Below, piece after piece: positions 1-5,907 of a stretch of 5,926 nt of DNA. The DNA comes from Lutibacter sp. (GTDB lineage: Bacteria; Bacteroidota; Bacteroidia; Flavobacteriales; Flavobacteriaceae). How positions within the stretch are numbered: position 1 is the first letter of the stretch; every line of letters starts with the position of its first letter. The notes under the pieces are model-generated. The model was not told the origin of the DNA, searched no databases, and was given only the letters and a program-made list of their open reading frames with translations. A program made the translations under genes and the position numbers. The stretch is taken from positions 1 through 5,926 of the forward strand of contig SDWL01000136.1 of the NCBI GenBank assembly GCA_004195315.1. Reading direction: 5' to 3'.

Positions 1-10
1 CAGTATAGTC

Positions 11-40
11 AATTGGTTAAATAATTAATTATCCCCAATT
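11..40. repeat. AT-rich inverted repeat upstream of the def promoter
   Basis: AATTGG at 11-16 is mirrored by CCAATT at 35-40, and between them lies the perfect 12-base palindrome ATAATTAATTAT (21-32). A T-rich stretch follows (39-60). It could be a weak terminator for a gene left of the window, or a binding site upstream of the def promoter. Short palindromes are common by chance in DNA this AT-rich, so neither role is established. No upstream coding sequence can be recognised in the first 87 bases: frames 1 and 2 close with TAA at 22-24 and 26-28, leaving only 7-8 residues, and frame 3 closes at once with TAG at 6-8. Confidence 0.2.
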
Positions 41-62
41 TTATTATTTATCTAAACTTTTG

Positions 63-70
63 TACTTTTG
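63..70 (+). promoter_or_regulatory. Bacteroidota-type promoter (-7 box) for the def operon
   Basis: TACTTTTG at 63-70 matches the Bacteroidota primary sigma factor -7 consensus TAnnTTTG exactly. It ends 17 bases before the def start codon, giving a short leader. The usual -33 TTG is not evident at the expected distance; only a T-rich stretch (39-50) is there. Between box and start is an A-rich tract (77-83) instead of a Shine-Dalgarno site, as is common in this phylum. The box match is seen directly; promoter activity is inferred. Confidence 0.5.
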
Positions 71-87
71 CAATCCAAAAAAAGAAT

Positions 88-672
88 ATGATATTACCAA
101 TTTATGCATATGGTGATCCTGTTTTAAGAAAAGTAGGAGTTGAAATTGATAAAGATTACGAAAATCTTACGCAACTTATTGAGAACATGCAAGAAACTAT
201 GGTGAATGCAAATGGCATTGGTTTAGCTGCTCCTCAAATTGGTAAAGCAATTAGATTATTTATTGTTGACACTTCTCCTTTTGAAAAAGATGAGGATTTA
301 GATGATAAAGAACGTGATTTTTTAGCAAATTTTCAAAAAGTATTTATAAATGCTAAAATTTTAAAAGAAGAAGGTGATGAATGGGCTTTTAATGAAGGCT
401 GTTTAAGTATTCCAGATATTACAGAAGATGTATTCAGACAAGAAAAAATTACCATTGAATATGTAAATGAAAACTTTGAAAAACATACAGATGTTTTAGA
501 TGGTTTAGCCGCAAGAGTTGTACAACATGAATACGACCATATTGAAGGGGTTTTATTTACCGATAAAATTTCAACTTTAAAAAAAAGATTAATTAAAAAG
601 AAATTAGAAAATATTTCAAAAGGAAAAGTGAATCCTAGTTACAGAATGAAATTTCCCTTATTAAAAAAATAA
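88..672 (+). CDS. def: Peptide deformylase
   Basis: This metalloenzyme removes the N-formyl group from the initiator methionine of nascent proteins in the cytoplasm, before methionine aminopeptidase acts. All three family motifs are intact in the 194-residue product. Motif 1 is GIGLAAPQ (43-50, Gln50 being the oxyanion-stabilising residue). Motif 2 is EGCLSIP (103-109, Cys105 a metal ligand). Motif 3 is QHEYDH (146-151, His147 and His151 metal ligands, Glu148 catalytic). A charged insertion at about 62-82 (DTSPFEKDED onward) lies between motifs 1 and 2. The C-terminus is lysine-rich, and length is normal for Bacteroidota Def. The ATG at 88 gives the expected MILPIYAYGDPVLR start and is preceded by an A-rich tract and a -7 promoter box. 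It is first in a likely operon with the DUF5606 gene, 7 bases downstream, and mazG. Nothing suggests loss of function. Confidence 0.97.
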   Translation: MILPIYAYGDPVLRKVGVEIDKDYENLTQLIENMQETMVNANGIGLAAPQIGKAIRLFIVDTSPFEKDEDLDDKERDFLANFQKVFINAKILKEEGDEWAFNEGCLSIPDITEDVFRQEKITIEYVNENFEKHTDVLDGLAARVVQHEYDHIEGVLFTDKISTLKKRLIKKKLENISKGKVNPSYRMKFPLLKK

Positions 673-679
673 TAAACTT

Positions 680-1099
680 ATGGAGTTAAAAGATATAGTA
701 GCAATTAATGGAAAACCAGGATTGCACGAAATTAAAGCACAATCAAAAGGTGGTATTATTGTAGAATCTTTAATAGATGGTAAAAAGTTTGCAGTAACGG
801 TTACTCACAATATTAGTGCATTAAATGAAATTGCCATATACACATACGAAGAAGAAATTCCATTACGTGTAATTCTTAAAACTATTGGCGTAAAAGAAAA
901 TGGAAAAGAAGCTATCAACCCAAAAGAAAGTGGTAAGGTTTTAACATCATACTTCAGAGAAATTTTACCGAATTTTGATGAAGAGCGTGTATATACTTCA
1001 AACATTAAGAAAGTTTTACAATGGTACAATTTATTAGCTTCAAAAAATTTCGATTTCGCTTCAATTAAAGAAGAAGAGGAAGAAACAGAAGAAGCATAA
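680..1099 (+). CDS. DUF5606 family protein, function unknown
   Basis: This 139-residue cytoplasmic protein has no signal peptide or membrane segment. I recognise the N-terminal half as DUF5606 (conserved features IVAINGKPGLHEI at 6-18, GGIIVESLIDGKKFAV at 24-39, and SALNEIAIYTYEEEIPL at 46-62). To my knowledge the family is confined to Bacteroidota. The second half (about 84-127) looks like a separate helical segment with YFREILPNFDEERVY, and the protein ends in a very acidic tail (EEEEETEEA, 131-139). The glycine- and beta-rich N-terminus could be a small barrel binding a ligand or nucleic acid, but no catalytic motif is visible and that is only a guess. The gene sits 7 bases after def and 2 bases before mazG, so it is probably cotranscribed with both. 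The family call is confident; the role is unknown. Confidence 0.88.
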   Translation: MELKDIVAINGKPGLHEIKAQSKGGIIVESLIDGKKFAVTVTHNISALNEIAIYTYEEEIPLRVILKTIGVKENGKEAINPKESGKVLTSYFREILPNFDEERVYTSNIKKVLQWYNLLASKNFDFASIKEEEEETEEA

Positions 1100-1101
1100 T
1101 T

Positions 1102-1881
1102 ATGAATACTCGGGAACAACAACTCCAAGCATTTGGTCGCCTTTTAGACATTATGGACGAGTTGCGCTTAAAATGTCCGTGGGATAAAAAACAAACTTTT
1201 GAATCGCTTCGTCATTTAACTATTGAAGAAACTTATGAATTAGGCGATGCAATTCTGAATAACGACCTACAAGAAATAAAAAAAGAATTAGGAGACGTTT
1301 TACTTCATATTGTTTTTTATGCAAAAATTGGTTCTGAAACAAATGATTTTGATATTGCTGATGTTGCAAATGCCATTGCTGAAAAACTAATCCATCGTCA
1401 TCCTCACATTTACAGCGATGTTAAAGTTAAAGACGAAGAAGAAGTCAAACAAAATTGGGAAAAACTAAAATTAAAAGAAGGTAAAAGTTCAGTTTTAGAA
1501 GGCGTTCCTCTTTCACTTCCTTCAATGGTTAAAGCAAATAGGATACAAGAAAAAGTTGCTGGTGTTGGCTTTGATTGGGATAAACCTGAACAAGTTTGGG
1601 AAAAAGTTCAAGAAGAATTAAATGAACTAAATGTTGAAATTGAAAAAGGAAATACAGATAAAATTGAAGCTGAATTTGGAGATGTTTTATTTTCAATGGT
1701 AAATTATGCCCGTTTTATCAATGTAAATCCTGAAAACGCCTTAGAACGTACCAATAAAAAATTTATCAATCGATTTCAATATTTAGAACAAGCTGCTAAA
1801 AAAGTAGGTAAATCTTTGCACGATATGTCACTTCCTGAAATGAGTGTATTTTGGAACGAATCAAAAAAGTTTTATAAATAA
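1102..1881 (+). CDS. mazG: Nucleoside triphosphate pyrophosphohydrolase MazG
   Basis: MazG hydrolyses (d)NTPs to the monophosphate and pyrophosphate. It is thought to clear aberrant nucleotides and, in E. coli, to modulate (p)ppGpp under starvation. The 259-residue product has the usual two tandem MazG domains. The first has the N-terminal CPWDKKQT signature (25-32) and the magnesium-binding set EETYE (42-46) with ELGD (62-65). The second has EELNE (171-175) with EFGD (191-194). Both ExxE...ExxD sets are complete. In E. coli the C-terminal domain is reported to carry the activity, so an intact second set supports a working enzyme. Other family features are HRHPHIY (98-104), WEKLKLKEG (119-127) and VGFDWD (155-160). 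The ATG lies 2 bases after the upstream stop, which implies a shared transcript; a purine-rich stretch at 1083-1094 may help ribosome loading. It should not be confused with the MazF toxin. Confidence 0.96.
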   Translation: MNTREQQLQAFGRLLDIMDELRLKCPWDKKQTFESLRHLTIEETYELGDAILNNDLQEIKKELGDVLLHIVFYAKIGSETNDFDIADVANAIAEKLIHRHPHIYSDVKVKDEEEVKQNWEKLKLKEGKSSVLEGVPLSLPSMVKANRIQEKVAGVGFDWDKPEQVWEKVQEELNELNVEIEKGNTDKIEAEFGDVLFSMVNYARFINVNPENALERTNKKFINRFQYLEQAAKKVGKSLHDMSLPEMSVFWNESKKFYK

Positions 1882-1892
1882 TTTATAACTTA

Positions 1893-1920
1893 GCATAGTT
1901 ATCAAATTCTAAAACTATGC
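1893..1920 (+). promoter_or_regulatory. Possible hairpin covering the DUF1801 start codon
   Basis: GCATAGTT (1893-1900) and AACTATGC (1913-1920) are perfect reverse complements, making an 8-bp stem with a 12-base loop in RNA. The ATG of the next gene (1917-1919) lies inside the 3' arm. A smaller overlapping pairing (AACT at 1887-1890 with AGTT at 1897-1900) would compete for the 5' arm. There is no T run after the 3' arm, so a terminator is unlikely. The repeat is seen directly; an effect on translation is inferred and may be chance. Confidence 0.35.
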
Positions 1921-2372
1921 AAATTAAAGCAAATACACCCGAAGAATATATTTCGCAAATTCCTGAGGAAAGAATTCCTTATTTTAAAAAATTACGTAAA
2001 ACTATTTTAGATAATATTCCTGAAGGTTTTGAAGAACAAATAAGTTATGGAATGATTGGTTTTGTAGTTCCAAAAATTATCTATCCTAAAGGCTATCATT
2101 GTGATACAAATTTACCGCTTCCATTTACCAATATAGCTTCTCAAAAGAATTTTATTGCTTTATATCATATGGGGATTTATGCAAATCCAGAATTGCTTAA
2201 TTGGTTTGTTAATGAATACCCTAAACATTGTAAACGAAAATTAGATATGGGAAAAAGTTGTATTCGATTTAAAAAAGCAGAAGAAATTCCATTTGATTTA
2301 ATTGCAGAATTAATGCAAAAAATGACTGTCGATAAATGGGTTGAATTGTACGAAAAAAAATTTAAAAAGTAA
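1917..2372 (+). CDS. DUF1801 (YdhG-like) domain protein
   Basis: This is a 151-residue soluble protein of the DUF1801/YdhG-like family, recognised over its full length. It begins MQIKANTPEEYISQIPEERI, followed by IPEGFEEQISYGMIGF (34-49), an insertion about VPKIIYPKGYHCDTNLPLPF (51-70), KNFIALYHMGIY (77-88) and GKSCIRFKK (112-120). It ends in a helical stretch with VDKWVELYEKKF (138-149). This is the longer, strongly conserved subtype common in Bacteroidota. A Bacillus member (YdhG/Fra) has been described as a frataxin-like iron chaperone. I see no reason to transfer that role here, and the molecular function is best left open. The ATG at 1917 gives the family N-terminus but is buried in a possible RNA hairpin. 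Its stop overlaps the start of the next gene (TAATG), suggesting translational coupling. It may be read from the def operon across the 35-base gap, as no clear promoter is seen there. Confidence 0.87.
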   Translation: MQIKANTPEEYISQIPEERIPYFKKLRKTILDNIPEGFEEQISYGMIGFVVPKIIYPKGYHCDTNLPLPFTNIASQKNFIALYHMGIYANPELLNWFVNEYPKHCKRKLDMGKSCIRFKKAEEIPFDLIAELMQKMTVDKWVELYEKKFKK

Positions 2373-3103
2373 TGACGAAAATTATTATTATTACAGGAGG
2401 AAATAAAGGTTTAGGTTTTGGGTTAGCTAAAGAATATCACAAACAAGGTTATAAAGTTATCTCAATTTCAAGAAGTAAAATTGATAAATTATACATTGCT
2501 GAACAATATCAATGTGATTTGAGCAAAACTGATACTATTGAACCTGTTATAACTGAAATATTTTCACACTTAGATAAAACTAACACTACAAATTTAACAC
2601 TTATAAATAACGCTGGAGATTTAGGAAATGTAAATTCTCTAGATAATATTTCTCCTTCAGATATTAATTATACAATTCAAGTTAATTTAATTGCTCCATT
2701 AGTATTAAATTCTTTATTTATTAAATTATCAAAAAATTGGGATTGTAAAAAACAAATTTTAAACATTTCTTCAGGTGCAGCAATAAATCCTTATGAAGGT
2801 TGGTCTATGTATTGTTCATCTAAAGCTGGTATTGATATGATGACGAAAGTAATTTCTAAAGAGCAAACAGAAGTTGATAACGGAGTAAATGTAGTTTCAA
2901 TATATCCTGGAGTTGTGGACACAGACATGCAAACTAAGATTAGAAATACACCTAAAGAAAATTTCAAATCCATTCATAAATTTATTGATTTATACAAAAA
3001 TGGAGATTTACTTTCTCCTAAAGATGTTGCAAACAAAATTTATGATTTGGATGTAACTGGCGAATTAAAAAACGGCCAAATTTTAGATATACGAAATGTA
3101 TAA
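2372..3103 (+). CDS. SDR family NAD(P)-dependent oxidoreductase
   Basis: This is a classical short-chain dehydrogenase/reductase, 243 residues, a Rossmann-fold cytoplasmic enzyme. Visible motifs are the cofactor loop TGGNKGLG (8-15), Asp49 in CDLS for the adenine ring, and NNAG (79-82). The full catalytic set is Asn105, Ser134, Tyr147 and Lys151 (YCSSK 147-151). PG (179-180) with Thr184 follows. Arg34 after the second strand (SISRS) suggests NADPH rather than NADH. The layout resembles the sepiapterin reductase/benzil reductase (Bacillus YueD-like) branch, so a small carbonyl compound is a reasonable guess at the substrate, but the sequence does not decide it. The start codon shares one base with the stop of the DUF1801 gene, which supports coupled expression. 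The two proteins have no known shared pathway. Downstream lies a convergent gene and a candidate terminator. Confidence 0.92.
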   Translation: MTKIIIITGGNKGLGFGLAKEYHKQGYKVISISRSKIDKLYIAEQYQCDLSKTDTIEPVITEIFSHLDKTNTTNLTLINNAGDLGNVNSLDNISPSDINYTIQVNLIAPLVLNSLFIKLSKNWDCKKQILNISSGAAINPYEGWSMYCSSKAGIDMMTKVISKEQTEVDNGVNVVSIYPGVVDTDMQTKIRNTPKENFKSIHKFIDLYKNGDLLSPKDVANKIYDLDVTGELKNGQILDIRNV

Positions 3104-3122
3104 AATAGGCATCTAGAATAAC

Positions 3123-3162
3123 ATTTAAAATAAATTATCCTTTATTTTTAATCAATTTTTTT
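3123..3162 (+). terminator. Candidate AT-only terminator at the convergent junction
   Basis: AAAATAAA (3127-3134) and TTTATTTT (3141-3148) form a perfect 8-bp stem with a 6-base loop. After one T/T mismatch the pairing continues for three more bases (ATT 3123-3125 with AAT 3150-3152). CAA and seven T (3156-3162) follow, as expected for a + strand intrinsic terminator ending the SDR transcript. The stem is all A/T and therefore weak, and it overlaps the last codons of the convergent flavoprotein gene. On the - strand it is not followed by a T tract. This is the only structure seen between the two genes. Confidence 0.35.
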
Positions 3163-3785
3163 ACGCTTTCAGGTAATGGTATGTTTTTATTCAAAACCTT
3201 ATCAGTTATTGGATCTCCATAAAAAGTGTTTATAGGTAAAACACCAGCCCAAATTGGTAAATCATAATCTGATTTATCATCTATTGGTGGTCCTGTTCTT
3301 ATTTTGGCTGAAGCTTCTGTAATTGGAATTTTAAGAATTTTAGTCGCTTTCATTTCTTTATCATTTGGCAAGCGAACTTCTTCCCAGCGATTCGGTATAA
3401 TTTGATTTGAAATTATTTCTAAAGCTTTATATCTTTCATCTTTATTAGTAACAAGTATTGCTTCTCCAAATAAAGTCACAGATTTGTAATTTAATGAATG
3501 ATGAAAAGCTGATCTTGCTAAAACAATCCCGTCAGTTTGCGTCACATTTATTGAAATTGGTAATCCTTTTTCTAAATTAAGGAGCATTCTACTCACATTA
3601 GCTCCATGAATATAAATATGATTATCAAACCTTCCATAAATTGTAGGAATAATTACAGGATAACCTTCATGAACAAATGCTATTTGGCAAATAAAATGAG
3701 CATCTAAAATCTTATGAATAGTTTCACTATCATAAAAACCTCTTTTAGGTGCTCTTTTAACTGTTGCTTTTTTTGTAGATTTCAT
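3135..3785 (-). CDS. Pyridoxamine 5'-phosphate oxidase-like flavin-binding protein
   Basis: The 216-residue product belongs to the FMN-binding split-barrel fold, in the Pyridox_ox_2 branch that also holds NimA-type nitroimidazole-resistance proteins. Diagnostic stretches are RAPKRGFYD (11-19) and the domain start CQIAFVHEGYPVIIPTIYGR (33-52). HGANVSRML (60-68), DGIVLARSAFHHS (85-97) with the strand VTLFGEA (103-109), and WAGVLPI (179-185) complete the set. Members are soluble and bind FMN or another flavin-like cofactor. True pyridoxamine phosphate oxidase activity is not expected, and the substrate is unknown. The basic N-terminus (KSTKKATVKRAPKR) precedes the fold; the ATG at 3785 is the likely start, as it gives the usual distance to RGFYD. 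The gene begins 1 base after the stop of the lipoprotein gene, so the two probably share the promoter at 4400-4407. Confidence 0.9.
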   Translation of the reverse strand: MKSTKKATVKRAPKRGFYDSETIHKILDAHFICQIAFVHEGYPVIIPTIYGRFDNHIYIHGANVSRMLLNLEKGLPISINVTQTDGIVLARSAFHHSLNYKSVTLFGEAILVTNKDERYKALEIISNQIIPNRWEEVRLPNDKEMKATKILKIPITEASAKIRTGPPIDDKSDYDLPIWAGVLPINTFYGDPITDKVLNKNIPLPESVKKLIKNKG

Positions 3786-3786
3786 T

Positions 3787-4359
3787 TTAATTAAACCAAA
3801 TAGTAAAGTATTTTATTTTTGCAATATCAGGAATCTGATCAATGGTCACTTCTTCTCTACTAAAGCTGTTTATCCCTAAATCTTTTTTATCAATTGAAAT
3901 AGTAGCATTTAATTCATCAATAAAAAGTGTTGCTGAAGTTAAAGTAGTCTCAACTTTATTTACCAAATAATTTTCATTAATATCTTTAAATGTTGATTGA
4001 AGAGAAATGCCTTTGTCAGTTTTATAATTTCTATCAAAAATTTGGATGCTTTTTATTTTAGATAACGAATCATTTTGCTTGGTTGGTGAAATTTCTAACA
4101 ATTTTTTACCTGAAACTGAAAAAATCAGATATTCATCATCATCCAATGAAAATAATTTATCCTTATTATCTAGACTGTTTAACGTTAATTTGGAGACTAT
4201 TGAATCCTTCTTAAAAATAGAACTTAGCTCTAAAACTGTTGTTTCTTTAGTTATATAACCTACTTTCCCTTTTTCAATTAAAAACTGATTTTCTTTAGCA
4301 CATTGAACAAACAAAAACGAAACTAAAACTATAAATATGATTCTTTTTAAAATTGGCAT
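3787..4359 (-). CDS. Putative lipoprotein, function unknown
   Basis: This 190-residue protein has a type II signal peptide: basic start (Lys5, Arg6), hydrophobic core IIFIVLVSFLFV (7-18) and a cysteine at position 20 that would be lipidated. The lipobox is loose, with Gln at -1, a pattern less typical than Ala/Gly/Ser. The residues after the cysteine, AKEN, carry a Lys-Glu pair somewhat like the Bacteroidota surface-export signal, so outer-membrane or surface placement is possible. The mature part is rich in charged and beta-prone residues (VGYITKETTVLELSSIF at 33-49, DDDEYLIFSVSG at 73-84), with no enzyme motif that I recognise. An in-frame TTG at 4365 could add two residues, but ATG at 4359 gives a normal signal peptide and is preferred. 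A -7 promoter box lies 41 bases upstream. The downstream flavoprotein gene follows after 1 base. I cannot assign a family. Confidence 0.8.
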   Translation of the reverse strand: MPILKRIIFIVLVSFLFVQCAKENQFLIEKGKVGYITKETTVLELSSIFKKDSIVSKLTLNSLDNKDKLFSLDDDEYLIFSVSGKKLLEISPTKQNDSLSKIKSIQIFDRNYKTDKGISLQSTFKDINENYLVNKVETTLTSATLFIDELNATISIDKKDLGINSFSREEVTIDQIPDIAKIKYFTIWFN

Positions 4360-4399
4360 AAACAATATTATTTTTAATACAACATAATTATTAACGCAA

Positions 4400-4407
4400 C
4401 AAATATA
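4400..4407 (-). promoter_or_regulatory. Bacteroidota-type promoter (-7 box) for the lipoprotein/flavoprotein pair
   Basis: Read on the - strand, TATATTTG (4407 to 4400) matches the TAnnTTTG consensus. It lies in the 73-base gap between the HerA-like gene and the lipoprotein start, leaving a leader of about 30 bases. About 20 bases upstream is TTTTAG (4432 to 4427), only a partial match to the -33 TTG. A small palindrome (TTATT-GACT-AATAA, 4411-4424) sits between the two boxes. Position and consensus support a promoter that separates this pair from the HerA-like gene. Confidence 0.5.
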
Positions 4408-4432
4408 CTATTATTGACTAATAACTAAAAAA

Positions 4433-5907
4433 TTAAAGTACACGTTTTAAAATTCCCAAAACTCCTCTAATAAAGGTTGCACTTGTTACAACTTTTAAAA
4501 TAGGATTCATTCGTGTACTTGTTCTTGTATTTGTTGATTTGGATGACTTTACAACTTCTTTCTTCCGCATTTCAACTTCTTCCATTTCATTTATTCTAAC
4601 TATTTTTTTAGTCAGAATTTCATATGCACTTTCCCTATCAATAGTTTCATTATACTTATAATAAATACGAGAACTTTCTACAAGTTGTTTCAACTCCCTT
4701 ACAGTTAATATATCCATTCTGCTCATTGGCGCACGCATCATAGTACTAGCCAAAGGCGTTGGTATTCCTTTTTCATTTAAAACAGATACAAAAGCCTCTC
4801 CTATTCCTAATTGAGTTAATACTTCATCAACCTCATAATACTCAGAGTTTGGATAATTTTCAGCCGCCAATTTAATAGCTTTTCTATCTTTTGCAGTAAA
4901 CGCACGCAAGGCATGTTGCACTTTTAAACCAAGTTGCCCTAATATATCTTCAGGAACGTCATTCGGATTTTGTGTTACAAAAAACAATCCTATTCCTTTT
5001 GAACGAATTAATTTTACAATACTTTCTATTTGAGAAAGTAATGCTTTTGAAGCTTCTTTGAAAATTAAATGAGCTTCATCAATAAAAATTATTAATTCAG
5101 GTTTGCCACTATCTCCTTGTTCCGGAAATGTTGAATAAATTTCGGCTAATAATTGCAACATAAATGTTGAAAACAATTTTGGTTTATCTTGAATATCTGT
5201 TAAACGCAAAATAGAAATAATCCCTTTTCCATTTTCATCAACTCGAACTAAATCTTGAACATCAAAAGATCGTTCTCCAAAAAATAAATCACCGCCTTGT
5301 TGATCAATTTCTAATATCTTTCTCAAAATAGCTCCAGTACTAGCGGTTGAAATTAATCCATATTCATTTTGTATTTCCTCTTTCCCTTCATTAGTAGCAA
5401 ATTGAAGTACTTTTTTAAAATCTTTTAAATCTAATAATGGAAGTTTATGGTCATCGCAATATTGAAAAATGATAGAAACAATGCCACTTTGAGCATCTGA
5501 TAAATCTAATATTCTAGAAAGTAATACGGGTCCAAATTCTGAAACCGTAGCACGTAAACGTGTCCCTTTTTGTTCAGAAATAGTTAATATTTCAACAGGG
5601 AATTTTTTAGCTTCAAAAGGCAAACCAATGGCAGCATGGCGTTCATCAATTTTTACATGTCCTGGACTTGGTTGTGCTAAACCACTTAAATCACCTTTTA
5701 TATCCATTAGTAATACAGGAATTCCTTTCTCAGATAAATTCTCAGCCATTACTTGTAACGACTTTGTTTTTCCTGTACCAGTTGCTCCAGCAATTAATCC
5801 ATGTCTATTTAAAGTTTTTAAAGGAACTTTCACAAAAGCATCTTTTATGGTTACGCCATCTAACATTGCAGAACCAAATGTTATAAAATCTCCTTTGAAT
5901 TTATAAC
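4433..5907 (-). CDS. HerA-like helicase/ATPase, DUF853 family (5' end missing)
   Basis: This is a P-loop ATPase of the HerA/FtsK superfamily, in the bacterial DUF853 group, predicted to be a hexameric cytoplasmic motor acting on DNA. Numbering from the ATG at 5866, Walker A is GATGTGKT (27-34) and Walker B is LIIFIDEAH (258-266). The polar sensor stretch is FVTQNPNDVPEDILGQLG (296-313), and Arg321 in RAFTAKDRK is a candidate arginine finger. A charged, low-complexity linker (about 427-452) leads to a C-terminal hydrophobic helix (FIRGVLGILKRVL, 465-477), typical of the family. The ATG at 5866 is almost certainly internal. The frame stays open beyond it for 14 codons encoding GYKFKGDFITFGSA, which matches the family's conserved N-terminus as I know it, until the adapter bases at 5908-5926 bring in a stop. 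Roughly ten to twenty residues are therefore missing. No NurA-like nuclease or defence partner is adjacent downstream. Biological role unknown. Confidence 0.93.

Noticed and set aside
1..3. CAG at the first bases as a remnant of the mosaic end at the left end
   Set aside because: Three bases match the end of the reverse-complement adapter, which is easily chance; the preceding adapter bases are absent.
1069..1096. GAA/GAG-rich run at the end of the DUF5606 gene as a microsatellite or slippage site
   Set aside because: The triplets are irregular and in frame, encode an acidic tail, and the gene is intact; nothing indicates phase variation.
805..1128. Minus-strand open frame of 107 codons opposite the DUF5606 gene
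   Set aside because: It is a shadow of a well-supported gene, has serine-rich low-complexity translation, no family resemblance and no promoter.
1102..1881. Toxin-antitoxin (MazEF) locus
   Set aside because: The gene encodes a two-domain MazG pyrophosphohydrolase, and no MazE- or MazF-like gene is present.
1893..1920. Intrinsic terminator after mazG
   Set aside because: The stem is sound but no T run follows the 3' arm, and that arm continues straight into the next coding sequence.
4411..4424. Operator palindrome TTATT-GACT-AATAA inside the lipoprotein promoter
   Set aside because: A 5-bp A/T-only match is expected often by chance in this composition; its position is suggestive but there is no second copy or known regulator.
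4433..5907. HerA-type anti-phage defence module (HerA with NurA, SIR2 or DUF4297 partner)
   Set aside because: The downstream neighbours are a lipoprotein with its own promoter and a split-barrel flavoprotein, not a nuclease or effector. The protein is of the widespread DUF853 group. The upstream side is outside the contig, so a partner there cannot be excluded but nothing supports one.
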